Made by a program: the position numbers and the translations under genes | In this document: positions 1 through 6,198 of the stretch, in pieces | How positions within the stretch are numbered: position 1 is the stretch's first letter | Layout of the letters: every line of letters begins with the position of its first letter | Origin: CAYTTR01 sp964440805 | Lineage (GTDB): Bacteria > Acidobacteriota > Aminicenantia > Aminicenantales > Aminicenantaceae | Assembly: GCA_964440805.1 (NCBI GenBank) | Contig: CAYTTR010000067.1 | Coordinates: 1 to 6,462, forward strand | Length of the DNA: 6,462 nucleotides | Direction of reading: 5' to 3' | The notes under the pieces: generated by a model | What the model was told of the DNA's origin: nothing | Seen by the model: only the letters and a program-made list of their open reading frames with translations | Databases searched by the model: none

Positions 1-37
1 AAAATCGACTTAACTTATTTATTTTCAATAAAAATCT

Positions 38-74
38 CGGTCCGACCCCGTCAAATCCCCCCCGTCAAATCCCC
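38..74. repeat. GGTCCGACC palindrome abutting a 14-bp tandem duplication
   Basis: CGGTCCGACCC (38-48) is a one-mismatch version of the GGGTC-N-GACCC palindrome found twice near the other end of the window. It runs directly into two perfect head-to-tail copies of CCCGTCAAATCCCC (47-60 and 61-74). A further partial copy, CCCGTCAA, lies at 83-90. The stop codon of the cupin gene falls inside the second copy. The repeat is read directly from the sequence; its nature as the edge of a mobile or dispersed element lying off the left end of the window is inference. Confidence 0.75.
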
Positions 75-457
75 ATTCCTACCCCGTCAATCTGCTCCTC
101 AACCGATTTAGTGATGGAAGACTTAACCTTTCCGGTATGAGCAGTGGTTTTATTTTCGACCAACATAAGCAGGCATTCTTCATCACAGAACACACAATGC
201 TCTGTTCCCATGGGAACAATTAATAGTTCACCCTTGTTGAGACAAACATCTGCATGATTTTTGAGCTGAATAGTCAGTTGCCCCTCCAGTACATAAAAAA
301 GCTCATCTTCGTTGTCGTGGGTGTGCCAGGGGACCTCGTTTCCCTTGACTTTGGTGAGTTTAACATAGACATCGTTTACCTCACCAATTATTTTCGGCGA
401 GTAATACCGGGTGATGCTCCTGAATTCATCCTTAAGATTCACTTTTTTATTTTTCAT
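65..457 (-). CDS. Small single-domain cupin protein
   Basis: This 130-residue protein has a single conserved beta-barrel (cupin) domain. Cupin motif 1 is complete: G39, then H45-x-H47, E52 and G59 (HTHDNEDELFYVLEG). Motif 2 follows with G76, P82, G84 and H87, but the usual final Asn is Cys91. H45, H47, E52 and H87 are the expected ligands of one divalent metal. The substrate cannot be told; such small cytoplasmic cupins include sugar-binding, isomerase-like and unassigned proteins. I chose the ATG at 457 because AAGGAAGG lies about 6 bases upstream; an in-frame ATG at 490 would add 11 residues but has no comparable site. The last seven or so codons (IDGVGMGI) and the stop lie in repeat DNA, so the natural C-terminus may have been replaced. 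The gene follows the E1-beta gene on the same strand after a 163-bp gap with a possible promoter, so it may be transcribed on its own. Confidence 0.85.
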   Translation of the reverse strand: MKNKKVNLKDEFRSITRYYSPKIIGEVNDVYVKLTKVKGNEVPWHTHDNEDELFYVLEGQLTIQLKNHADVCLNKGELLIVPMGTEHCVFCDEECLLMLVENKTTAHTGKVKSSITKSVEEQIDGVGMGI

Positions 458-555
458 TTGCAGCCTTCCTTTTAAAAAACTGAAAGTCATGAAAATTCTA
501 ACAAAACTTTGAGTTCTTTAGTATCATTCATTTGTAGGAGAAAGAAGCTTATATA

Positions 556-584
556 AATAAACAATAAATGTTGGCAGCCATCAA
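556..584 (-). promoter_or_regulatory. Possible promoter of the cupin gene
   Basis: Read on the minus strand, TTGATG (584-579) and TTTATT (561-556) are separated by 17 bases, each matching the sigma-70 consensus at four of six positions. The surroundings are very AT-rich, which makes chance matches easy. It would give a leader of roughly 90 bases before the cupin start. Confidence 0.25.
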
Positions 585-620
585 AAAAAGGAAGGTAAAT
601 CTATAAATCAACGTTTGCAA

Positions 621-1634
621 TTACTGCACCAGCAGTTTTCTCACAGCAGTACAGATACGTTCTTTATTAGGAAGAACTCGGTCTTCCAGGTGACGGGCAT
701 AGGGGATAGTAGTATGTGTACAGACACGGGCATATGTGCAGGATATCCTTGCCTCCAGGACCACAGCCGCTAATTCACCCGAGAGGCCAAAGCTTTGATA
801 ATCTTCGTCCACAACTAACAGGCGGCCTGTACGGGAGACTTCTTCACAGACAGCCTCTTTATCCAGAGGAGAGACTGTGCGTAAGTCCAGCACACTTGCT
901 GAAATTCCCTCCACAGCAAGGATTTGGGCAGCTTCCAGAGAGCGGTGAACACCTACTCCCACACTGACCATAGTGACGTCCTTTCCTTTTCTGCGCAGGA
1001 CTGCTTTGCCCAAAGGAAGAGGTTCCCACTTATTAGGTACAATCCCCTTTCTTCCTTCTGCTGGAACATCATACTGAACCGTGTCACGGGCTCCAGAACC
1101 CAAAAATTCAAGCCAAGTCTCTGAGAGAAGTTTGTGTTCGAGGAAAACGACCGGTCCGTCGTGCTTCAGAGCCGCAAGCATCAACCTGCCTGCATCCGAA
1201 GGTGTGGAGGGAACGATAACGGTCAATCCCGGAATGTGGGCCAACCAGCCCCATAAAGATTGTTCATGTTGTCCACCGTCGCCGTAGCCTCCCCCGCAAG
1301 GGGCGCGCACTACAACAGGTGCGTTCCATTTTCCTCCTGAAAAGGCTTTGACCTTGGCAGCATGATTAAGTAAAGCATCCATGCAAGTTCCCAAAAAATC
1401 CACCATATACACCTCAACCACCGGCCGCAGTCCTGCCATGGCTGCCGCTACACCTGCTTCTAAGAATGCACTCTCACTGATTGGAGTACTCCGCACACGC
1501 CCGGGGCCGAACCGCACCAGGAGATTACGCCGCAGCAAAGGAACATCTTCTCCGAACAGAATAATTCGAGAGTCGGCTTTCATTGCCTCAGAAAGGGCAT
1601 CATCAACAGCCTGTATGAAAAATAAAGTTCTCAT
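621..1634 (-). CDS. Thiamine-diphosphate 2-oxoacid dehydrogenase E1 component, beta subunit
   Basis: This 337-residue protein has the normal length and layout of PdhB/AcoB/BkdB-type E1-beta subunits: a transketolase-like pyrimidine-binding domain (about 1-180) and a transketolase C-terminal domain (about 205-330). Visible family marks are FGEDV (27-31), the STPISES block whose E54 would activate the cofactor's pyrimidine ring, the N-x-AAK block near 90-94, H123 in GGQHEQSL, PGL-x-V-x-VPSTP (135-145), and LDLRTVSPLD (249-258). It should pair with the alpha subunit in a cytoplasmic alpha2beta2 enzyme that decarboxylates a 2-oxoacid and hands the acyl group to a lipoyl E2. Its ATG overlaps the alpha stop codon by 4 bases (ATGA), with AAAGAGG 7 bases upstream, so the two are translationally coupled. 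MDAL (85-88) replaces the more usual MDQI. The substrate (pyruvate, acetoin or branched-chain acid) cannot be decided, so no symbol is given. Confidence 0.9.
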   Translation of the reverse strand: MRTLFFIQAVDDALSEAMKADSRIILFGEDVPLLRRNLLVRFGPGRVRSTPISESAFLEAGVAAAMAGLRPVVEVYMVDFLGTCMDALLNHAAKVKAFSGGKWNAPVVVRAPCGGGYGDGGQHEQSLWGWLAHIPGLTVIVPSTPSDAGRLMLAALKHDGPVVFLEHKLLSETWLEFLGSGARDTVQYDVPAEGRKGIVPNKWEPLPLGKAVLRRKGKDVTMVSVGVGVHRSLEAAQILAVEGISASVLDLRTVSPLDKEAVCEEVSRTGRLLVVDEDYQSFGLSGELAAVVLEARISCTYARVCTHTTIPYARHLEDRVLPNKERICTAVRKLLVQ

Positions 1635-2659
1635 GTCGAGGCCTCTTTTAAAGTAGACTCAAGCACATGTACTATCTCTTGTTCGATTCGATCTTCCAGC
1701 TTCTTTAGTCTTGTCGGCTCAGAAAGCAGGGTTTTACGAGCCAGAATCACCGGGTCATGTGATGAATTCTCCCGGGGATCGCGCATTGCGGTTAGAACAG
1801 TTAAAAGAATTTGTTTAAGGCCGGATGCGCGTTCCCGCCAAGAAGCTCCTCCTGGCTGTAGGATTGATTTTGTGAGTGAAGCAGCCATACGGGGCATTTC
1901 TTTAACGGGCTTGCGGGCTATCTTTAATAACTGAAACCCCAAGAAGTGACCTTCCAAGTGGACACAGTTTGCATGAAGAAAAGTCGGCCCCCAACCGGAC
2001 CGGGCCCGCTTGATGGAAGAATGAGATACCTCCCACACATCGGTGGCATAGCGACCATCCACATTAAAATAAGGGACTCCCAATCCTTGTACTCGTTTTT
2101 TCAAATCTCCACCGGTCATTTTTTCGGATTGAGTGGTTATAGCCCAACCGTCATCTTTACAGACAAATAAAACGGGCAGGCTCCAAACTGAAGCCAAATT
2201 CAGCGATTCCATAAGCATGCCCTGGTTCATGGCACTTTCCCCGAAAAAAGAAACAGCGATAGCTTTGGGGCGCAGGTATTGTGAGGCAAGGGCAAATCCG
2301 GCTGCTGTTGGGCCTGGAGCTCCAACAATCCCTGAAGAGGCTGCTAAGTGTTTTTTTGAAAAAAGGTGCATATGCCCGCCTCTTCCCCCGCATAGTCCGT
2401 CAGGATGGCCCAGCAATTCTCTTAAAATAGAGACCGGGTCAACGCCGCGCATGAGCAAGGCTGCGGTTCCGCGGTGATCCAAAGCCATGGCATCGCCGTC
2501 GCCCAATTGAGAAACAATGCCCGCGATGATTGCTTCTTCGCCTGTTCCTAGATGCATTTCACCTGAGATAAGGCCGTCATGCCAGAGTTTTGCAATGGCT
2601 TCTTCCAATAAACGGCTTTTCAGCATAAGGGTATAAAGCGACCAAATATCAGGCTGCAT
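1631..2659 (-). CDS. Thiamine-diphosphate 2-oxoacid dehydrogenase E1 component, alpha subunit, with unusual cofactor motif
   Basis: This 342-residue protein matches PdhA/AcoA-type E1-alpha subunits in length and order of motifs: HLGTGEEA (36-43), DHRG (61-64), GGRGGHMH (91-98), the IVGAPGPTAAG block (111-121), then the cofactor-binding region. The diphosphate/Mg motif, normally GDG...ENN, reads GES (140-142), NQG (145-147) and KDD (168-170), with the usual spacing of about 27 residues. Asp-to-Glu and Asn-to-Asp changes thus fall at both metal-ligand positions. The later loop keeps GH (237-238) but reads GHFLGFQ instead of the usual GHS..D. The C-terminus (about 250-342) is charged and helical. 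I start at the ATG at 2659 because GGAG lies 6 bases upstream; a GTG at 2671 would overlap that site. It is the first gene of a two-gene unit with E1-beta. No E2 or E3 gene is adjacent, so the partner must be elsewhere. The E1-alpha family call is firm; full activity and substrate are not. Confidence 0.88.
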   Translation of the reverse strand: MQPDIWSLYTLMLKSRLLEEAIAKLWHDGLISGEMHLGTGEEAIIAGIVSQLGDGDAMALDHRGTAALLMRGVDPVSILRELLGHPDGLCGGRGGHMHLFSKKHLAASSGIVGAPGPTAAGFALASQYLRPKAIAVSFFGESAMNQGMLMESLNLASVWSLPVLFVCKDDGWAITTQSEKMTGGDLKKRVQGLGVPYFNVDGRYATDVWEVSHSSIKRARSGWGPTFLHANCVHLEGHFLGFQLLKIARKPVKEMPRMAASLTKSILQPGGASWRERASGLKQILLTVLTAMRDPRENSSHDPVILARKTLLSEPTRLKKLEDRIEQEIVHVLESTLKEAST

Positions 2660-2722
2660 AATCAACTCCACTTATGGGCAATGGGTATATGTTTCTCAAA
2701 GCCGATATTCACCCCAAAATAG

Positions 2723-2752
2723 ATAATATCAGAACTAAAGGGCTGATGTCTA
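2723..2752 (-). promoter_or_regulatory. Probable sigma-70 promoter of the E1 operon
   Basis: On the minus strand, TAGACA (2752-2747) and TATTAT (2728-2723) each match the consensus at five of six positions, spaced by 18 bases. TGA directly before the -10 box gives an extended -10 element. Transcription would start near 2716, leaving a leader of about 57 bases before the E1-alpha ATG. An inverted repeat GATATT/AATATC (2704-2709 and 2725-2730) overlaps the -10 box and could be an operator, but six-base arms in AT-rich DNA are weak evidence. Confidence 0.5.
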
Positions 2753-2824
2753 TGTAGCTCAAGTCTCCGCAGCTTGGCTGATTTATATTACAGAAAAGGA
2801 AAGGATTAATTTTACCTCGTTGAT

Positions 2825-2908
2825 TTAACGGATTTTATAGGTTTTGATGATTTTATTCAGCTCATACAGTGAGCTCAATTCTTTAAATACTCTATCGATT
2901 TTTTTCAT
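2825..2908 (-). other. 27-codon open frame, probably part of a decayed gene
   Basis: An ATG at 2908 opens a short frame (MKKIDRVFKELSSLYELNK...) ending at a TAA. The ATG shares one base with the stop of the preceding remnant (TAATG), as in coupled genes. The peptide is amphipathic, lysine-rich and unlike any family I recognise. It may be the truncated head of a partner gene of the nucleotidyltransferase-like remnant upstream, or chance. There is no convincing ribosome-binding site apart from the coupling. Confidence 0.2.
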
Positions 2909-3054
2909 TATCTTTGATAATCGTTTTCTTTCAATTTTTCTATGTCCACTCTGTCCTGCTCAGAATTTCTCTGCTGTTTCATCCATATAAGATCTTCCTT
3001 TTGGGCCACCCGGACTATCCCGTGCTTTGACCCGGCTTTCTTACTTATTTTTAA
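2908..3054 (-). pseudogene. C-terminal remnant resembling a nucleotidyltransferase (AbiEii / DUF6036-like)
   Basis: An open frame of 48 codons without a credible start lies between the lipoprotein gene and the E1 operon. It reads ...GIVRVAQKEDLIWMK, then QQRNSEQDRVDIEKLK, then a stop at 2908. This resembles the closing block of many small nucleotidyltransferase-fold proteins (pattern V-x-S-x-EDLI-x-MK...R-x-QD-x-x-DI-x-x-L), found in AbiEii-type and related toxin or antitoxin proteins. The N-terminal catalytic part with its GS-x-D motif is missing: upstream in the same frame is the 3' end of the lipoprotein gene. An internal ATG at 2982 could start a 24-residue peptide, and AAGGAAG sits upstream, though it is better placed for the ATG at 2986, which gives only 8 residues. 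I read it as a truncated relic left by a deletion. Family assignment is from memory of the motif only. Confidence 0.4.
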
Positions 3055-3055
3055 G

Positions 3056-5089
3056 TTACAAAATGGAGTATTCTTTGCCGTAGCGGAGCATCTGCTTTAC
3101 GTAATCATCGGGATAAGAGATTTCGACATCAACAATCTCTCCATTCTCCATCACCGGCGTATACCGGGGATTCATGAATCCGGCATAAGGTGCAAGCTTA
3201 AGCTTGCGGTAGCGCTCCAGGACTTCTTTGTGAAGCTCCTGATCAACCTGCACTCCGTAATTTTCAACAAGCTCTTTGGCAGCTTCGTAATCGCCTTCGC
3301 TGGTTATGCGCTGCACCTCCTTGAGGAGCTCGCCGTACAGCTCGCGCAGCTTTTGATAGTCATTGACAACAAAAAATGTTTTCCCGTCCTTTGTCTCTCT
3401 TGAGATTACGTTCTCCGGTTTGCCCTTTTCATAAACCCAGTGCGAAACCAGAGCCCGGCTCCGCATATGAGCCTGCTCAATTGTTTTTCCGAGTTCTATC
3501 CGGGTGAGCTGGGTCATAAGACCATTGCGCACAGCCACATCATAAGCGGCCTTGGCTGCCTCTTCATTGGGCAAAACACCCAATTCAACCAACTTGGGGC
3601 CCATGATAAAATAAAGAGCAAAAAGGTCGGCCCGGGCTTCTTCAATAGGGGAGTGGTAATTTTTAAGGTCTTCACTGCTTGCGCCGGGAAGAAGTTTGCC
3701 GGACCCATGACCCAGGACTTCATGAAGATCCGTGTGAACATTTCCTGCCAGAGAGCCGTATTTTTTTATTCTCTCTAAAATCTCCTCATTGTAGGTGAAT
3801 TCCTTGCCGAACGGAGAGTCCAGTGACGATTGGTCATAGGCATAAGTGATGTTTTCTAAAGTGACGGATTTTGATCCATGATTACGGCGGATCCAGTTGG
3901 GATTGGGCAGGTTGATGCCGATAGGAGAAGAAGGATAGCAGTCCCCTCCCAGCATAGCCACGGTAACTACTTTGGCGGTCACACCCTTTACCTCATCCTT
4001 TTTAAACTGAGGGTCTGTGGGTGAGTTTTCTTCAAACCACTGGGCGTTTTCTGAAATAACGAACACCCGCTGGGTGGCTTCCAGGTCCTTAAAATGGACT
4101 ACGGATTCCCAGGTGGCTTTCATGCCCATGGAATCACTGTAAACCTCGATAAATCCGTTAATAAAGTCAATGAGGGAGGCGGTGTCGTTTACCCAAAGAA
4201 TATTGTATTCATTAAACTTTTCCAAATCACCGGTTTTGTAATACTGGATAAGCTTTTCAATAACCTGGCGCTGCTGGTCGTTTTCAGCCGCGTTTACCAC
4301 CTTTTCCAGCCAGAAGACGGTTTTTTCTATGGCCTGGCCGTATTTGCCGTTAATGTAGTATACTTCTTCTGCAATTTTTCCATCTTTTTTTACCAGCCGG
4401 GAATTAAGGCCGTAAGAAATGGGCGTGGGATCATCCTTATCGACCATTCGGGCATAGTATTCTTCCACCTCTTTCTGGGTTACACCTTCATAAAAATTTA
4501 CGGCAGAGTCGGCGACCAGATCACCGGATGAGTCCTGACTGACTTTTTTGGCATCCACATTGGGATCAAAGATAACGGGAGTTAAAAAAGCGATGAAATC
4601 ATCCAGAGATTGGCCGTCTTCCAGAGGGAATTCAACTCCTTCGCTGCTTTTTATCAGGGATTCAAAATAGTCGCTGTTGAATTCTGGCAAGATTTTATCC
4701 GTTGAATAATGATGGTGAATTCCGTTTGAAAACCACACTCTCTTGGTATACACCATGAATTTTTCCCATTCCGGGCTGCTGCGGTCTCCTTGAAATCCTT
4801 CTACAATTGCATCCAGGGTTTTCCGGATTTTGAGATTGTGTTTGTAGTTTTGATCAGTGACAATGTCCCGGCCCCAGAGCGCAGCTTCACTGAGGTAATA
4901 AATCAGCTCTTTCTGCCGGGGAGTCAGTTCTTCAAATCCGGGAACTTGATAGCGGAGAATCCTGAGGTCGGCAAATTGATCGACCTGCCATTTGAAATCA
5001 TCCCCGGTATCAGCCGGTTTTTTACATCCGGTTGTATAAAAGGCGAGAAATCCAAGCAAAAGAAATATCAGTATTTTTTTCGTTTTCAT
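3056..5089 (-). CDS. Dipeptidyl-peptidase III-like zinc peptidase (M49), lipoprotein
   Basis: The 677-residue protein starts with a lipoprotein signal: positive MKTKK, a hydrophobic stretch (6-18), then TTGC with Cys22 as the probable lipidated residue. Position -3 is Thr rather than the usual Leu, so the lipobox is slightly weak. The mature protein carries the M49 signature HEVLGH (H456, E457, H461) and EEARAD (483-488); H456, H461 and E484 are the expected zinc ligands and E457 the catalytic base. The GINLPN...IR...GSK block (391-407) is also typical of the family. M49 enzymes remove dipeptides from the N-termini of short peptides; lipidation implies action at the envelope, probably in the periplasm. 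Close relatives are often labelled 'dihydrofolate reductase' in databases, with no folate-binding basis visible here. The ATG has AAGGAG 10 bases upstream and a good promoter. The gene appears intact and monocistronic. Confidence 0.9.
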   Translation of the reverse strand: MKTKKILIFLLLGFLAFYTTGCKKPADTGDDFKWQVDQFADLRILRYQVPGFEELTPRQKELIYYLSEAALWGRDIVTDQNYKHNLKIRKTLDAIVEGFQGDRSSPEWEKFMVYTKRVWFSNGIHHHYSTDKILPEFNSDYFESLIKSSEGVEFPLEDGQSLDDFIAFLTPVIFDPNVDAKKVSQDSSGDLVADSAVNFYEGVTQKEVEEYYARMVDKDDPTPISYGLNSRLVKKDGKIAEEVYYINGKYGQAIEKTVFWLEKVVNAAENDQQRQVIEKLIQYYKTGDLEKFNEYNILWVNDTASLIDFINGFIEVYSDSMGMKATWESVVHFKDLEATQRVFVISENAQWFEENSPTDPQFKKDEVKGVTAKVVTVAMLGGDCYPSSPIGINLPNPNWIRRNHGSKSVTLENITYAYDQSSLDSPFGKEFTYNEEILERIKKYGSLAGNVHTDLHEVLGHGSGKLLPGASSEDLKNYHSPIEEARADLFALYFIMGPKLVELGVLPNEEAAKAAYDVAVRNGLMTQLTRIELGKTIEQAHMRSRALVSHWVYEKGKPENVISRETKDGKTFFVVNDYQKLRELYGELLKEVQRITSEGDYEAAKELVENYGVQVDQELHKEVLERYRKLKLAPYAGFMNPRYTPVMENGEIVDVEISYPDDYVKQMLRYGKEYSIL

Positions 5090-5157
5090 TTCGGTTTTTC
5101 TCCTTTTTTACGATCTAAGAGTTCATCACTGACTTAGCTTCCATTTCATTATGTTAT

Positions 5158-5186
5158 CCTATATAAAACAATAAAGGAAATTTCAA
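5158..5186 (-). promoter_or_regulatory. Probable promoter of the M49 lipoprotein gene
   Basis: On the minus strand, TTGAAA (5186-5181, five of six consensus matches) and TATAGG (5163-5158, four of six) are separated by exactly 17 bases. The implied start near 5151 leaves a leader of about 62 bases containing the AAGGAG site. No operator or attenuator is evident. Confidence 0.45.
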
Positions 5187-5202
5187 ACTTCGCCTCGTTC
5201 AA

Positions 5203-5285
5203 AAAAGGGGACATGCACCAATTCCGGCCAATTTTTTTAATATTAATACTAAACAGATAAAAGAAATTGGTAACGTGCCCATTTT
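5203..5285. repeat. Imperfect inverted repeat in the divergent spacer
   Basis: The arms are AAAAGGGGACATGCACCAATT (5203-5223) and its partial reverse complement (5265-5285). Register is gapless: 7 bp (ACCAATT/AATTGGT), a 6x6 internal mismatch, 3 bp (GGG/CCC), one mismatch, then 4 bp (AAAA/TTTT). The 41-base centre is AT-rich after CCGGCC. It lies upstream of both divergent promoters and is not a terminator for either gene. It may be a decayed dispersed repeat. In the rest of the 5090-5412 spacer I see the two promoters and a small hairpin, and no gene. Confidence 0.45.
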
Positions 5286-5315
5286 CTATCATGAAATTTT
5301 CAAGTGAGAGCTTTT

Positions 5316-5330
5316 ACGTTGTTCCAACGT
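5316..5330. repeat. Small perfect hairpin upstream of vapBC
   Basis: ACGTTG, TTC, CAACGT forms a perfect 6-bp stem with a 3-base loop. It lies about 25 bases upstream of the vapBC -35 region and could be a regulator site or chance. There is no T-run after it, so it is not a convincing terminator. Confidence 0.3.
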
Positions 5331-5353
5331 TACTATTTCTGAAAGATAAAAGA

Positions 5354-5401
5354 TTTAGTCTCCTGTTTAAAATGTGTATAATATAATCAAATTATACACA
5401 T
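5354..5401 (+). promoter_or_regulatory. vapBC promoter with overlapping operator palindrome
   Basis: TTTAGT (5354-5359) and a perfect TATAAT (5377-5382) are spaced by 17 bases. The TATAAT lies within the left arm of a perfect inverted repeat: ATGTGTATAAT (5372-5382), an 8-base centre, then ATTATACACAT (5391-5401). Eleven-base arms without a mismatch, placed over the -10 box and start site, are what is expected of an operator bound by two ribbon-helix-helix dimers, consistent with autorepression by VapB and the VapBC complex as known for the family. The weak -35 (three of six) fits a promoter dominated by its -10. The right arm ends one base before the AGGAGGT ribosome-binding site. Confidence 0.75.
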
Positions 5402-5412
5402 AGGAGGTTGAA

Positions 5413-5607
5413 ATGAGGACGAATGTTGTGATTGATGATCGGCTCATGGACGAAGCTCTAAAAGCTTCCGGGTTCCGCACAAAAAAAGATGTTATTGAAG
5501 CCGGTTTAAGGCTTCTTGTGAAATTCAGCCGGCAGGAAAAAGTGAAAAATTTCCGCGGAAAACTTAAATGGAGCGGTGACTTAGACAAAATGCGGACAGA
5601 TAAATGA
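5413..5607 (+). CDS. vapB: VapB-family antitoxin
   Basis: This 64-residue antitoxin has an N-terminal ribbon-helix-helix DNA-binding domain (1-40): beta strand TNVVID (3-8), helix from DDRLMDEALKASG (8-20), turn, and helix TKKDVIEAGLRLLVKF (23-38). The C-terminal tail, with GKLKWSGDLDKMR (49-61), is the toxin-binding segment typical of this VapB group; its Trp and acidic residues would wrap the toxin's active site. It should neutralise VapC and repress the operon through the palindrome at 5372-5401. The start is fixed by a near-perfect AGGAGGT (5402-5408) just upstream. The stop overlaps the vapC start by 4 bases (ATGA), the usual coupling in these modules. The gene looks complete and functional. 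Confidence 0.93.
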   Translation: MRTNVVIDDRLMDEALKASGFRTKKDVIEAGLRLLVKFSRQEKVKNFRGKLKWSGDLDKMRTDK

Positions 5608-6014
5608 TTTTAGTTGATTCATCAGTTTGGATTGGATACTTTAACGGAATAATTAATTTCCAAACCGATTGGCTGGACTATGCACTGGGCAAGCAAATCA
5701 TTATAGTAGGGGATATCATCCTGGCTGAAGTTCTACAGGGTTTTAAAAGCAGCAGAGATTTTGATAAAGCTAAAGAATTATTATCGAATTTTCAGTTTAT
5801 GGAGATGTTGGGGCGGGATTTAGCAATGAAGAGCGCTGAGAATTATCGTTTTCTTCGTAAGAAAGGAGTTGCTGTACGTAAAACCATAGATGTGATGATA
5901 GGGACATTTTGTTTACACCACAACATAACTCTTTTACATGATGATCAGGATTTCGTCCCTCTTGAAAAATACCTGAAATTAAAGGTAATGAAATTTGATG
6001 AAAAAAATGTCTGA
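5604..6014 (+). CDS. vapC: VapC-family PIN-domain toxin (ribonuclease)
   Basis: The 136-residue single PIN domain has normal length and all acidic active-site positions: D5 in MILVDSSVWI, E42 in ILAEVLQGF, D96 in KTIDVMIG, and D114/D116 in LLHDDQDF. These bind Mg2+ or Mn2+ in family members, which cleave RNA, commonly at tRNA or rRNA sites; the target here cannot be predicted. It is translationally coupled to vapB by an ATGA overlap. The C-terminus LKVMKFDEKNV is natural for the family, so the TGA at 6012 is the true end, although the same frame stays open for a further 76 codons into repeat DNA. The module sits next to palindromic repeats and a decayed toxin-like relic, suggesting an accessory patch, but it shows no sign of damage itself. 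Confidence 0.93.
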   Translation: MILVDSSVWIGYFNGIINFQTDWLDYALGKQIIIVGDIILAEVLQGFKSSRDFDKAKELLSNFQFMEMLGRDLAMKSAENYRFLRKKGVAVRKTIDVMIGTFCLHHNITLLHDDQDFVPLEKYLKLKVMKFDEKNV

Positions 6015-6117
6015 ATTTTATTCCGGTGGAGGCTATCAATTCTCCAGAAATCAGGGCTCCCAATTTCCTTATTTGGCTGTCGGGACCAACTTCCTGTTTC
6101 TCTACTCCGAGCCTTTT

Positions 6118-6152
6118 TTGGGGGTGTTCTTGGGGGTGTTCGGGTCAGACCC
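6118..6152. repeat. 12-bp tandem duplication abutting GGGTCAGACCC
   Basis: TTGGGGGTGTTC occurs twice head to tail (6118-6129, 6130-6141) without mismatch. It is followed at once by GGGTCAGACCC (6142-6152), which with its flanking bases makes a 13-bp palindrome CGGGTC-A-GACCCG. This palindrome is the exact reverse complement of the copy at 6366-6376. Confidence 0.8.
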
Positions 6153-6198
6153 GCCGATGCCATTGATATTGCGGCAATAAACATGATTTCCGGGGCTG

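Noticed and set aside
1..91. CRISPR-like array from the repeated CCCGTCAAATCCCC.
   Set aside because: The copies are directly tandem with no regular unique spacers, and only two are complete.
2133..2477. A 114-codon plus-strand frame.
   Set aside because: It is wholly antisense to E1-alpha, whose motifs are clear.
2942..3403. A 153-codon plus-strand frame.
   Set aside because: It is mostly antisense to the 3' end of the intact M49 gene and its cysteine- and leucine-rich product resembles no family.
5995..6180. A 61-codon plus-strand frame starting inside the end of vapC, and an overlapping 79-codon minus-strand frame at 5945-6184.
   Set aside because: Both are low-complexity readings of repeat DNA and of vapC in other frames, with no recognisable domain.
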